Positions 43,953 to 52,969 of a stretch of 64,000 nucleotides of DNA are shown here, piece by piece (the stretch's first letter is position 1; each line of letters opens with the position of its first letter). The position numbers and the translations under genes were made by a program. Below the pieces are notes generated by a model. The model had not been told where the DNA came from. It was given only the letters and a program-made list of their open reading frames with translations, and did no database searches. Source of the stretch: Dendronalium phyllosphericum CENA369 (GTDB lineage Bacteria; Cyanobacteriota; Cyanobacteriia; Cyanobacteriales; Nostocaceae); the NCBI RefSeq assembly GCF_016056275.1, contig NZ_JAECZA010000004.1:1-64000 (forward strand), written 5' to 3'.

Positions 43953-44687
43953 ATGACTCGAATTAATGGATTTATCGGGCGACGCAATTTTTTCAGGTTA
44001 GCAGGTATGGGAGGCTTCGCCATTACCGCTACTGCTTTGGGTGGTAGCCTGATTTGGGGTAAAGAAGCTGCGATCGCTGATGTTAATTCAGCTAACACTA
44101 ATCCAGTAAACTCTAATCTAGCTTTACAATACTTGCTGGATGGTAATCAAAGATTCGTACATCAAAGACGATTATATCCTCATCAATCGCTACAACATCT
44201 GCAATTAGTTGCCAAAGCACAGTATCCATTTGCCGCCATACTAGGTTGTGCAGATTCTAGAGTACCTGCGGAAATTGTCTTCGACCAAGGACTTGGAGAT
44301 TTATTTGTCGTCCGAGTAGCTGGGAATGTCGCCAGTGATATGGCTATAGGTAGTTTGGAATATGCGACAGCCGTACTGGGTACGCAGTTAATTGTAGTTT
44401 TGGGTCATAGAAGATGCGGTGCAGTAGCAGAGGCGATTAAAAATGCTCCTCTTCCTGGCAGAATTGGTTATGTTGTTGAGAGTATCAAACCAGCTTTAGC
44501 AAAAGTCAAGTCCACAATTGGCACAGGCGATCGCAATGATGATGCAGTTATTGCCAATATTCAATACCAAGCAGAAAAATTGCAACAGAACTCAATGATT
44601 TTGGCCCAATTATTGCACGCTGGCAAACTCAAAATTGTTGGTGCTTATTACGATATCGACACAGGCAAAGTTTCTGCGATCGCTTGA
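43953..44687 (+). CDS. Beta-carbonic anhydrase with Tat signal
   Basis: From the ATG at 43953 the product has 244 aa and a twin-arginine leader (FIGRRNFFRLAGMGGFAITA), indicating folded export to the periplasm or lumen. The mature enzyme has the beta-CA zinc ligands: Cys99 in LGCADSR, with its Asp, His152 and Cys155 in GHRRCGA. It interconverts CO2 and bicarbonate. An exported beta-CA of this type recalls EcaB and would serve the CO2-concentrating system or pH control outside the cytosol. It is a lone gene. Confidence 0.88.
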   Translation: MTRINGFIGRRNFFRLAGMGGFAITATALGGSLIWGKEAAIADVNSANTNPVNSNLALQYLLDGNQRFVHQRRLYPHQSLQHLQLVAKAQYPFAAILGCADSRVPAEIVFDQGLGDLFVVRVAGNVASDMAIGSLEYATAVLGTQLIVVLGHRRCGAVAEAIKNAPLPGRIGYVVESIKPALAKVKSTIGTGDRNDDAVIANIQYQAEKLQQNSMILAQLLHAGKLKIVGAYYDIDTGKVSAIA

Positions 44688-44904
44688 ACTTTTCACAATA
44701 ACATTTGCCTTTGTTGCAGACTCACATTAATTTTGCGTAAATCCCCTAAAAAAGAGCAAACTATTATTGGTAATGTATTTCGTACTGCTATCCAGTGTCC
44801 TGTATAGAGAATTAGTATTACATCAAGTGCGACTAATTAATTACTATAATTAAGTGAATATATCCAGAAAGCCTGAAAATTTATTCTTTTTTCATGAGAA
44901 GTCT

Positions 44905-46389
44905 TTAACCAGACACGATATTACTTCTTTTTAAATAAATTCCAGTAGGCGAACCTAAAACCTCTGCGTTGTTATAGATAAGATTTCCGCGTAAAAAGGT
45001 ACTCTTCACCCGCCCTGTTAACTCTATCCCTTCAAATGGTGTATAACCTTGTTGCGACTCCGACTCAATAGCACGTACCACAAATGTTTCATTCGGGTCT
45101 ACCAGCACCAAATCAGCATCATAGCCAATGGCAATGTCACCTTTTTCTAACAAACCAAAGCGCCGGGATGGGTTCCAAGATAGTAACTTAGCCATGTGGT
45201 TGTAAGACATTCCCCGCTTACTACCTTCACTCAACACACCAGAAAGTAAATATTCTGTACCGCCAAAACCAGACTTTGCCAACCAAATATTATTCGGGTC
45301 TTTAGCACTTCTTTTTTGTTCGGCAGAACAGCAAGCATGGTCGCTGACTATCCAATCTACTTGATGGTTGAGTACTGCTTGCCACAAGTATTCTACATCG
45401 GCACGGGGACGAATAGGAGGATTGACTTTTGCCCAAGTACCATTAGGAGTATCGACATCTAATAGCAAATGTCCGGCGGTAACTTCTCGGCGAAAGTTAA
45501 TATGGGGAAAAGCAGTTTGCATAGTTAAAGCTGCTTCCATTGCCTTACGCGAACTCAGGTGCAACAAATTGATATTTACACAGTTAGTCTCATGCGCTAA
45601 ATAGGAAGCAATACAAATTGCTAATCCTTCAGAATGCGGAGGACGCGCTGCACTATAAGCGTGCAGTCCACTAAGACTAGAATCATTTTCAACTATTTTG
45701 GTATAAGCGTTAAGAATTTCGGCAACTTCGCAGTGCAAACTCAAACTGATAGTATCTCGCGCTTCTGGATGTTTTTTCATTAAGCGAGTTAGACCGCGCA
45801 TAATGAATTCAAAATGGGCGAAATCGTACCGTTCCTCTTTGTTAATCATCAAAAACAGGTTTTGCTGGTCTGACAAACCATGCAACCCATAACCGCCATA
45901 AAACATGAAGATTTTAAACGAAGATACGCCATATTCCTCAAATAATAGAGGGATTTCGTCTATATGCTGGCTAGCTATAGGTGCAACGTGATAGCTATAA
46001 TCAACAAAAAAATTACCTGCGGATAAAGCTAATACTTCTGGGAAAAAATCTTTATAGGAGCCACCTTTATTGAGATAATACTGCCCTGTACGAATGTAAT
46101 TGAGGCTAGTAGTCACGCCTCCCATTGCGGCTGCTTTGCTTTCGGTCACAGCATCTTGATTCAGGGGTTGATAAATACCAACGTGCATATGAGCATCCAC
46201 AACCCCAGGAAAGCCTAGCAAATTTTTGCCATCAAATACCTCTTTAGCTGTGTCTGGGCTAATATTAGGAGCAATATCAGTAAATTTTCCATCTTTAATT
46301 CCTAAATCTAGTAGTTCGATCGCATCTTGATGGGGACGAACTACCCGCACATTTTTGATAATTCGATCTAATACGGGAGCTTCAGACAC
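44905..46389 (-). CDS. Dihydropyrimidinase/hydantoinase-type cyclic amidohydrolase
   Basis: The 494-aa product has the amidohydrolase metal centre: HxH in VVDAHMHVGIYQ, a Lys for carbamylation in SSFKIFMFYGG, His in SLHCEV and LLHLSSRKAME, and Asp in VSDHACCS. A C-terminal beta-subdomain is present (IGYDADLVLVDPNETFVV). It should open a cyclic amide ring (dihydropyrimidine, hydantoin or allantoin-like). The substrate is open; YHVAPIASQHIDEIPLLFEE is unusual for standard hydantoinases. It diverges from the three-gene cluster at 46574, so shared regulation from the spacer is possible. Confidence 0.82.
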   Translation of the reverse strand: MSEAPVLDRIIKNVRVVRPHQDAIELLDLGIKDGKFTDIAPNISPDTAKEVFDGKNLLGFPGVVDAHMHVGIYQPLNQDAVTESKAAAMGGVTTSLNYIRTGQYYLNKGGSYKDFFPEVLALSAGNFFVDYSYHVAPIASQHIDEIPLLFEEYGVSSFKIFMFYGGYGLHGLSDQQNLFLMINKEERYDFAHFEFIMRGLTRLMKKHPEARDTISLSLHCEVAEILNAYTKIVENDSSLSGLHAYSAARPPHSEGLAICIASYLAHETNCVNINLLHLSSRKAMEAALTMQTAFPHINFRREVTAGHLLLDVDTPNGTWAKVNPPIRPRADVEYLWQAVLNHQVDWIVSDHACCSAEQKRSAKDPNNIWLAKSGFGGTEYLLSGVLSEGSKRGMSYNHMAKLLSWNPSRRFGLLEKGDIAIGYDADLVLVDPNETFVVRAIESESQQGYTPFEGIELTGRVKSTFLRGNLIYNNAEVLGSPTGIYLKRSNIVSG

Positions 46390-46573
46390 AACAGACCTCA
46401 GACTAAAATGAGTACATAACCCAAAGTTTTAATGCCAGAACGCTGGGCATGGTGTTTTAGTTAGTGATGAATATCTTAATTTAGTCAAGAATTCCCACAT
46501 CGTACCGGAACGCAGACCCAATGCGATCGCTATGTAATGATTTTTTATTCAATCAGCTTCGGGAGACAAGACA

Positions 46574-47368
46574 ATGGAAAGTTTTAACGAGTATCATCTC
46601 GATCCACAGCAATTTCTTTTTCTAGAAAGGTTTCAAGATAATTGGCAAGTAATTAGAGATGAGTTTACACACTTTATCAATCGTGTATCTCATCAAGAAT
46701 TAAAGTTTACTTACGAGGTTTTGGGGCCGAAAAATAAAACAATTAAAACTAAAGGTAACGCGAAATATAGTGCTTTTGGTATTTTATTTAAAGGTTTGTT
46801 TATTGAAGAATATATTAAATTACATCAAATAGAGTATCCCGATTATGGCTCAGAAGATGCATCACAAAAAGCACTGGTATTAAGAGAGAAATATTTCCCA
46901 AATTTGGCTAAAGTCATAGAAAAAGTCAACTCTCATGATGATGCCATCCTCAGAAATGTCTATTTTGGTACGTTCCATCCAGGATTAGATATTAAGCTGC
47001 ATGTAAATTATAACCCTCACATGAATCGTGGCTATTTAGGATTAATTGTGCCAGAGGGAGATATCGCTATGAAAATTTGCCACGAACAGCTTTATTGGCA
47101 TGAAGGTAAAATTATGGTTTTAGATCATAGCTATCCCCACTGTCCCCATAATTATACTGATTATGACAGAACTGTTTTGGTTATAGACTTTTTTAAACCA
47201 GATAAGCCAAGAGAGGAAGTAATACAATTTGAAAAAGAACAAGTAACACAGCGGATGCAAGATAATCCTTACAGTTTAGGTGTTTTCGGTAAAAGCGATA
47301 AAGCTCAAGTAGAAGATTTTATCAAGTATGGTTTAGCTCATCAATTAGAGTGGGATAAAGCTTTATAA
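46574..47368 (+). CDS. Aspartyl/asparaginyl beta-hydroxylase family 2-oxoglutarate dioxygenase
   Basis: The 264-aa product has a C-terminal double-stranded beta-helix with HVNYNPHMNRGYLGLIVPEG and WHEGKIMVLDHSYPHCPHNY. The iron ligands are His143 and His189, 46 residues apart as in AspH (679/725). The following Arg152 is retained, but the His of the R-x-H 2-oxoglutarate motif is Tyr154. The final DRTVLVIDFF agrees with the family. It should hydroxylate a protein or metabolite using Fe(II), O2 and 2-oxoglutarate. It starts the plus-strand cluster opposite the amidohydrolase. Confidence 0.82.
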   Translation: MESFNEYHLDPQQFLFLERFQDNWQVIRDEFTHFINRVSHQELKFTYEVLGPKNKTIKTKGNAKYSAFGILFKGLFIEEYIKLHQIEYPDYGSEDASQKALVLREKYFPNLAKVIEKVNSHDDAILRNVYFGTFHPGLDIKLHVNYNPHMNRGYLGLIVPEGDIAMKICHEQLYWHEGKIMVLDHSYPHCPHNYTDYDRTVLVIDFFKPDKPREEVIQFEKEQVTQRMQDNPYSLGVFGKSDKAQVEDFIKYGLAHQLEWDKAL

Positions 47369-47443
47369 GCTTAGATAATTATTATGGTAAAAATATTTAG
47401 CTACACAATTAAGTGAAGAGCAAATTGAATCTAGAATGAAAAA

Positions 47444-48451
47444 ATGAATGCAGAAAAATACAGAAAGTTAATAGCAAAGCAATTCAATCGAGATTTTAAA
47501 TCTGCTGTTGAATTTGTCGAAATTTCTATTGCTAAACCTGCTGCTAATCAAGTTTTAATTCAAAACAAATTTGCTGGAATTAATGGTGGCTTTGACACTT
47601 TACTTTGTCGTGGTGATGTTCCCTATATTAACTTAACTCCTCCCTTCGATCTAGGTGTGGAAGCGATGGGAGAGGTTATAGCTATGGGTGAAGATGTTCA
47701 AGATTTTCAAATTGGTGATGCTGTTATCACTACAGCACGTGGGGGTGGTTATCGAGAATATCAGGTTGTCGATGCAAACTTGGCGGTGAAGGTACGCCAA
47801 ACAATACCAGAGTTGCTCACACTAATACCTACAGGTATATCCGCTTTGGTTGCATTGGAACAAGTGGGGGAGATGAAAAGTAATGAAGTGGTTTTAGTGA
47901 CAGCCGCCGCTGGGGGAACCGGTCATATTGCCGTGCAATTGGCAAAGTTAGCAGGTAATCATGTGATTGGTACTTGCAGTTCTGAAGCTAAGGCACAGTT
48001 ATTGAAAGAATTAGGTTGCGATCGCATTATCAACTATCGCACAGAAAATCTCAATCAAGTTCTCAAACAAGAATACCCCAATGGCATTAATTTGATTTTC
48101 GAGTGTGTGGGTAAACAAGTTTTTGATACTTGTGTTGAAAACTTAGCAGTGCGAGGACGCTTAGTGGTGGTTGGCTTTATTTCTGAATATGCAAAAAATC
48201 CAGAATTAATTATTCAATCCCGAATTTATCATCAGCTATTTTGGAAAGCTGCTTCTGTTCGCGGCTTTCTCATGCCTCATTATCAAGAACATACGGCAAA
48301 AGCACGCGATCGCCTCTTAAATCTTTTCTACTCTGGTAAACTCAAAGTTACTATTGACCAAACTCAATTTAACGGTATAGAATCCATTCCTACTGCTGTC
48401 GAATATCTGCTTAGTGGTAAAAATTGTGGCAAAGTAGTCGTCAGATTTTAG
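47444..48451 (+). CDS. Zinc-free MDR-family quinone/enoyl reductase
   Basis: The 335-aa product has the MDR fold with a GroES-like half (NQVLIQNKFAGINGGFDTLL, DLGVEAMGEVIAMG) and the NADPH-binding Rossmann motif VTAAAGGTGHIAVQLAKLAG with CDRIINYR. There are no structural zinc cysteines, which groups it with quinone oxidoreductases and prostaglandin reductase 3-like enzymes. It likely reduces an activated double bond or quinone with NADPH. It follows the hydroxylase gene with 75 nt between, and the NTF2-like gene follows with 4 nt between. Confidence 0.88.
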   Translation: MNAEKYRKLIAKQFNRDFKSAVEFVEISIAKPAANQVLIQNKFAGINGGFDTLLCRGDVPYINLTPPFDLGVEAMGEVIAMGEDVQDFQIGDAVITTARGGGYREYQVVDANLAVKVRQTIPELLTLIPTGISALVALEQVGEMKSNEVVLVTAAAGGTGHIAVQLAKLAGNHVIGTCSSEAKAQLLKELGCDRIINYRTENLNQVLKQEYPNGINLIFECVGKQVFDTCVENLAVRGRLVVVGFISEYAKNPELIIQSRIYHQLFWKAASVRGFLMPHYQEHTAKARDRLLNLFYSGKLKVTIDQTQFNGIESIPTAVEYLLSGKNCGKVVVRF

Positions 48452-48455
48452 AGCA

Positions 48456-48872
48456 ATGAAGATGACAGAGAATTCAGAAAACACTTTAAAAATTGCTCGG
48501 CAGGGTTTTGAGCATTTCACCCAAGGTTTAGCAACAGGTGAATGGCAAGCATTTCTGGACATGCTTACAGAAGATTTTACCTTTTGGTTCCCAACAGGAA
48601 AATTCCAGGGTTTAAATGTGGGAAAAGAGCGAGCTAGAGAATTTTTTCAATACGTTTCTGCATCTTTTCCCAGTGGAATTACTATAAATTTAGACCGTTT
48701 GACTAGCAATGAGACGACAGTTATTTTTGAATTTCATGATGAGGGTATTTTATTCGGACAGCCTTACAAGAATCGAGTAGCAGTTTCCTTTGATGTGTGT
48801 GGAGACAAAATTTGTGGCTATCGAGAGTATTTCGGTAGCGATGGCAAGTCATCTTTATTGACAACTGACTAA
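48456..48872 (+). CDS. SnoaL/NTF2-like protein
   Basis: The 138-aa product (ATG 48456; a second ATG at 48462 is equally possible) has the pattern of the SnoaL/NTF2 fold: an N-terminal helix (ARQGFEHFTQGLATGEWQAF), DMLTEDFTFWFPTGKFQG, then strands ending SFDVCGDKICGYREYF. The pocket residues differ between families, so it might be an isomerase, cyclase or a binding protein. It overlaps the end of the convergent gene at 48869 by 4 nt. It belongs to the cluster of the MDR enzyme. Confidence 0.72.
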   Translation: MKMTENSENTLKIARQGFEHFTQGLATGEWQAFLDMLTEDFTFWFPTGKFQGLNVGKERAREFFQYVSASFPSGITINLDRLTSNETTVIFEFHDEGILFGQPYKNRVAVSFDVCGDKICGYREYFGSDGKSSLLTTD

Positions 48873-49351
48873 TGATTGTTGAATTCTTTAAGTTCTCTGC
48901 ATTTTGCCTCTGCTGCTTGATATGCTGCTAAATATTCCTGACCGCCCAACATAACATCACCATAATATTCATAAGGCGCATCACCATAAATTGGTAACGG
49001 ATCGTCCTCTGGATAATCTTCTTTTGATTCTTCTATTACTGCTTTTAGTTGCTTGACACTCAAGCTGTGCGCTGCAAAATACCAAAGTTGCTGGGGATCT
49101 TTGTCCATATGTGGTAGCGTGGGATCGACAATACTCACAACAGACTCGTTGTCAGAGACATTGCTTAATTCAATCCAACCGTGTTCAATAGGTTGGTATG
49201 GCTGTTCGCCCAAAACTAAAAATCCCTGGACATAAATTGCCCCTTTAGTTGCCAATGCTGCTCTGTAAGCATTCTCAAAGGGCGTATCGCCTTTGCTTTT
49301 AATGCTTTCAGCAATTTTGAGAGAAAGCGTTTCATCCAATGCTTTGTTCAT
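48869..49351 (-). CDS. Hypothetical protein of 160 aa
   Basis: The product is soluble and acidic. It has LATKGAIYVQGFLVLGEQPY, PIEHGWIELSNVSDNESVVS, HMDKDPQQLWYFAAHSLSVK and a C-terminal Asp/Tyr-rich region (YEYYGDVMLGGQEYLAAYQA). The strands and the tyrosine-rich end suggest a small single domain. No family was recognised. Its 3' end overlaps the SnoaL-like gene, so the genes are convergent. Confidence 0.68.
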   Translation of the reverse strand: MNKALDETLSLKIAESIKSKGDTPFENAYRAALATKGAIYVQGFLVLGEQPYQPIEHGWIELSNVSDNESVVSIVDPTLPHMDKDPQQLWYFAAHSLSVKQLKAVIEESKEDYPEDDPLPIYGDAPYEYYGDVMLGGQEYLAAYQAAEAKCRELKEFNNH

Positions 49352-49413
49352 CTAAACCGAGGAGCGGAGCGCCGACTACAATATGCTATCACCAGGACAG
49401 TGGTTAGTTGTCT

Positions 49414-49556
49414 TAGAGACGCGATTATACTCTTACGAGCGTCTACGCGTCTGTACAAGAGTCAGTTGTCAGTGGTCAGTTGTCAGTTGTGCTGAGTTAG
49501 GAGTCAAGAATTCTCCCTCATCCCCCTCATCTCCCTCATCTCCCTCATCCCCCTAC
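49414..49556. repeat. Spacer repeats before chlI
   Basis: TTAGAGACGCGATTA and, after an interruption, CGCGTCTGTACAAGAG is an interrupted copy of the palindromic family in inverse orientation (49414-49462). The heptamer TCAGTTGTCAGT follows, then a CTCCCTCATCCCCCTCAT array at 49512-49556. Confidence 0.7.
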
Positions 49557-49614
49557 ACCCTAACTGTGGCACAATAAAAAATTGTAATAAGAAAAATATT
49601 ATTAAGGTAATTTA

Positions 49615-50739
49615 GTGACTCCAACTGCTCAATCCACGTCAAGTGCGCGTCGCGTGGTATTTCCATTTACGGCAATTGTGGGCCAGGAAGAGATGAAACT
49701 GGCGCTGCTGCTGAACGTGATTGACCCCAAAATCGGTGGTGTAATGATTATGGGCGATCGCGGTACTGGCAAATCCACAACTATCCGGGCATTAGCTGAC
49801 CTATTGCCAGAAATCCCTGTGGTTGCCAATGACCCTTTCAATAGCGACCCCAGCGACCCTGATTTGATGAGCGATGAAGTCCGTCTCAAGTTGGAACAAG
49901 GGGGAGAAATTCCCGTAGATCGTAAAAAAGTCCAAATGGTAGACCTGCCGCTAGGAGCAACAGAAGACCGAGTTTGCGGCACTATTGACATCGAGAAAGC
50001 TTTATCTGAAGGTGTAAAAGCTTTTGAACCGGGACTGCTGGCTAAGGCTAACCGTGGCATTCTCTACGTGGATGAAGTCAACTTACTGGACGACCATTTA
50101 GTAGATGTGTTACTTGATTCGGCAGCAAGTGGCTGGAACACTGTAGAGCGAGAAGGCATTTCTATCCGTCACCCAGCTAGATTTGTACTTGTTGGTTCGG
50201 GGAACCCAGAAGAAGGTGAATTGCGTCCTCAACTTTTAGACCGCTTTGGGATGCACGCAGAAATTCACACTGTCAAAGAACCAGCCTTGCGGGTGCAAAT
50301 CGTCGAACAAAGAGCAGAATTCGATCAAAATCCCCTAGTATTTCTGGAAAAATATAAATCCGAACAAGAAGCACTGCAACAAAAAATAGTCAACGCTCAA
50401 AATTTGTTGAGCGAAGTCAAAAGTGAGTACGATTTGCGAGTGAAAATTTCTGAGGTCTGTTCGGAACTAGATGTAGATGGTTTACGGGGTGACATTGTTA
50501 CTAACCGCGCCGCAAAAGCGTTAACAGCATTTGAAGGGCGTACTGAAGTTACAGTTGATGATATCCGCCGCGTCATAACTTTATGTCTGCGTCACAGACT
50601 GCGGAAAGACCCCTTAGAGTCGATTGATTCCGGCTACAAAGTAGAAAAAGCTTTTGCCCGGATCTTTGGCGTGGAACTATTAGACGATGATGCCGCACAG
50701 AAAAACGGTGTAGGTCAAAAGTTAGGGGTTAGAAATTAA
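49615..50739 (+). CDS. chlI: Magnesium chelatase subunit ChlI
   Basis: ChlI is the AAA+ ATPase subunit of magnesium chelatase, which with ChlD and ChlH inserts Mg into protoporphyrin IX at the first committed step of chlorophyll synthesis. The 374-aa product has the Walker [16 protein letters not shown], Walker [11 protein letters not shown], a presensor-type region [20 protein letters not shown] and ends with the C-terminal helical domain. The start is GTG. No chlH or chlD is adjacent, usual for this group. Confidence 0.95.
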   Translation: MTPTAQSTSSARRVVFPFTAIVGQEEMKLALLLNVIDPKIGGVMIMGDRGTGKSTTIRALADLLPEIPVVANDPFNSDPSDPDLMSDEVRLKLEQGGEIPVDRKKVQMVDLPLGATEDRVCGTIDIEKALSEGVKAFEPGLLAKANRGILYVDEVNLLDDHLVDVLLDSAASGWNTVEREGISIRHPARFVLVGSGNPEEGELRPQLLDRFGMHAEIHTVKEPALRVQIVEQRAEFDQNPLVFLEKYKSEQEALQQKIVNAQNLLSEVKSEYDLRVKISEVCSELDVDGLRGDIVTNRAAKALTAFEGRTEVTVDDIRRVITLCLRHRLRKDPLESIDSGYKVEKAFARIFGVELLDDDAAQKNGVGQKLGVRN

Positions 50740-50745
50740 AAATTA

Positions 50746-50804
50746 GGAGAGGCGCGATTAATCGCGTTTTAGGAGAGACGCGATTAATCGCGTCTGTACA
50801 AGAG
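50746..50804. repeat. Palindromic repeat, tandem inverted copies
   Basis: Two units with GCGATTAATCGCG occur at 50751-50770 and 50775-50804, the second being a full copy with GACGCGATTAATCGCGTC and TGTACAAGAG. On transcripts of chlI they form hairpins. Confidence 0.78.
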
Positions 50805-50863
50805 TTTTGAATGAAAAGCTAATTCCTAACTCAGCACTCAGAACTCAGCACTCATCAACCGCT

Positions 50864-51160
50864 ATGAGATTTTGGAATTTTTGGTTAAACAGTTTTATTT
50901 TAGCTAGCCAATACAACCCACCTCGGTTTGTAGAGTTACTGATGCTCATGCTAGCGATCGCAATGTTGGCTATTGGGACTATTTCACCAGATAAACCTTA
51001 TTTAGTACTAGGCTTAAGTCTTGTAGTCGGAGCATCTATCTCTATTTTAGTACGAGAAGCGATCGCGCCCTCACCCCAAACACGAGTCACACAACTTACA
51101 GCATTATTATTGCTTTTAATTAGCCTTTATGGCTTTGCCGATTTACTTCAAACTCTCTAA
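50864..51160 (+). CDS. Small integral membrane protein
   Basis: From the ATG at 50864 the product has 98 aa; the extra 19 residues in the longer frame derive from repeat sequence and are dropped. It has three hydrophobic stretches (VELLMLMLAIAMLAIGTISP, YLVLGLSLVVGASISILV, TQLTALLLLLISLYGFADLL) and no motif. It is typical of a small cyanobacterial membrane protein of unknown role. Confidence 0.72.
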   Translation: MRFWNFWLNSFILASQYNPPRFVELLMLMLAIAMLAIGTISPDKPYLVLGLSLVVGASISILVREAIAPSPQTRVTQLTALLLLLISLYGFADLLQTL

Positions 51161-51173
51161 TTAGTTCTTTGTC

Positions 51174-51235
51174 AATTGTCAGTTGCTATTGACAACTGAC
51201 AACTGACAACTGACCACTGACAACTGACAACTAAC
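51174..51235. repeat. Heptamer repeat ACAACTGACAACTGACAACT
   Basis: Tandem copies of CAACTGA with one inverted start (TTGTCAGTTGC) fill the gap between the membrane gene and the nucleotidyltransferase gene and reach the latter's stop. Confidence 0.75.
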
Positions 51236-52322
51236 TCCACCCCTGCATTTCTACCAGTTCCATAGACAACTGATTAATTCGTTCTAAATCTGGTTTAGAA
51301 GGTAAGCTTGATTGTTCGTAAACAATTTCCATTTGAGCAACCAAATCTTCTGCCATCTTCATTACCTGTTCGTAAGAATACTCTCCTTTGAGGATGGCTC
51401 TTAAATCCTCAACATCACCAGCTATCCTCCTATCTACAATGACTTCCCCTTTCTGCAATATTTCTAGCCCACTGCGTAACAATCTAACGCAGTGCATTCC
51501 ATGCTTGAGGTCAAAACCAGACTTTCTTTCCATTTCTGCCCTCACCGGATTTCTATTTTCTTGCCATGACAAATAAGCTTTCCATTCTCTCAAAGCTATT
51601 TGATAGTTTTGACTTTTTTGCAGCAGTCGAATAAAATCCTTACGGCTATTAGTTAATTTTTGAGTATACTCTAAAGTTACATCGGGGAAAGAATACTGTT
51701 TCAGTACTCCTTTAAAATCAATATCTGCCGTCAGCAATTGATATAATTGTTCGGCTTCTTCCAGAAACTCAATTCTTCCTCTAATTAAATTATAGAGATA
51801 CTCTAAAAAAGCATTTAACTCATCTTTGATTAGCGGGGCTTCATCTTCTATCCCAAAATCCGATGGTAGTGGCTTCTTTTGCGGCGGATTTAATAACCAT
51901 TTCCGATGGGTTTCCATCTTTTTAATTTGGGCAAAAGCATAACCAGAGTAAGTATGTTTTACTTTTTTACTTAAGAATATTTTTTTATGACTAATTAAGT
52001 GTTGACCTACTGAAGTTAAAACAGGATAGTTATTTAACCATAACAATTCTAAAACATTGGGATTTGCACCCGATAATAATTGCAAAATTTTCTTTAATTC
52101 GTATATAACTGTATCTTTATTGCTATCGAGAAAAGGAAATACACCAGGTTCATCCCAACCAGTATCTTTTTGTTCTATGCGGTCAAATCCCAAGTAGTAT
52201 CTTTTGGGTGCTATAAATACTCCCCGAAAATCAAAGTCTGATTCGGGACGATTTAACCCATAGCCGTGGCTACCTGCTAAACCAATCAAAATCGTTCTTT
52301 GTTCAACTTCTATTCTTTTCAT
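51231..52322 (-). CDS. Pol-beta-like nucleotidyltransferase (COG3541)
   Basis: The 363-aa product has the nucleotidyltransferase motif GLAGSHGYGLNRPESDFDFR at residues about 13-32, with G-S-H-x-Y-G and D-F-D for metal binding. A long helical C-terminal region (YSGYAFAQIKKMETHRKWLL, ELLWLNNYPVLTS) is as in COG3541 proteins. It should transfer a nucleotide to a protein or RNA target that is not known. The family sometimes occurs in phage-defence or toxin-antitoxin-like settings, but no such partner is beside it here. Confidence 0.85.
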   Translation of the reverse strand: MKRIEVEQRTILIGLAGSHGYGLNRPESDFDFRGVFIAPKRYYLGFDRIEQKDTGWDEPGVFPFLDSNKDTVIYELKKILQLLSGANPNVLELLWLNNYPVLTSVGQHLISHKKIFLSKKVKHTYSGYAFAQIKKMETHRKWLLNPPQKKPLPSDFGIEDEAPLIKDELNAFLEYLYNLIRGRIEFLEEAEQLYQLLTADIDFKGVLKQYSFPDVTLEYTQKLTNSRKDFIRLLQKSQNYQIALREWKAYLSWQENRNPVRAEMERKSGFDLKHGMHCVRLLRSGLEILQKGEVIVDRRIAGDVEDLRAILKGEYSYEQVMKMAEDLVAQMEIVYEQSSLPSKPDLERINQLSMELVEMQGWS

Positions 52323-52969
52323 ATCATCAAATTAAAATATAGTCATTTTAACTCACGGATTGAATATGGAAAGTAGAGAAAAAAATACTGAATGCAAAGA
52401 AACGCAAGCATTTGCCCCCGTACTACTGAGTCACCGAAGTTTACATGAGGGGAAACCGTGCAAAGATTTTTCTGTGCAAGCAACTGATTAAACTTCTCGC
52501 CGAGTTAAAAAAGAAATATTTTCATGCTTGTGTTGTACTCAATCTATTACACAAGAAAATCTGAGCAAGGAAGTTCCATGCTCAGATTAGTTAGTGCTGT
52601 TCTGTGTCTGTATTAACTACAGTAATAACGAGCAAAATTATGCGTCTCAAATGAAATTAATTGATGAAGATGTTTGAAAAGCTTTGAATAATGACCTCTA
52701 AAGTAGGTGTAGGGTACAGGAGTGTGAGGGTATAAGTGAGTAAAACCCTTACACTCAGGCTTAAAAAACGACCTTTTTGCCTCAGTCCTAGTATATTTAA
52801 TATGAAAAAGCTAGAGAAAAAACTCTCTAGCTCATGAAATCAGACAAAAAATAATCAATCTAACGCTTAATTGAGCTAACAACCTGAAGCAGTTACAGAA
52901 ATAACTGTCCAGTCGGAAAAAGTTAAGAAGCTTATTTGACAAGCTTTCTTAAGCTTCTACTTGCTTGCC
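52323..52969. other. Spacer with several hairpins and the psaK terminator
   Basis: On the minus strand, arms at 52810-52818 and 52824-52832 (AGCTAGAGA/TCTCTAGCT) form a stem followed by TTTTC, a good psaK terminator. Other hairpins are AATCTGAGCA/TGCTCAGATT (52559-52588), GTGTGAGGGT/ACCCTTACAC (52722-52754) and AGAAGCTTA/TAAGCTTCT (52926-52958). A 41-codon plus-strand ORF at 52366 begins MESREKNTECKETQAF and lacks support. The 52559 and 52810 stems on the same strand could bracket a small RNA. Confidence 0.5.
52810..52832 (-). terminator. Intrinsic terminator of psaK
   Basis: AGCTAGAGA pairs with TCTCTAGCT around a 5-nt loop and is followed on the minus strand by TTTTC. It lies about 138 nt after the psaK stop. 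Confidence 0.72.

Noticed and set aside
46574-47368. Loss of an iron ligand (Tyr154) in the aspartyl/asparaginyl hydroxylase-like protein
   Set aside because: Counting back shows His143 and His189, 46 residues apart as in AspH, as the iron ligands; Tyr154 replaces the second residue of the R-x-H cosubstrate motif instead, so activity is not excluded.
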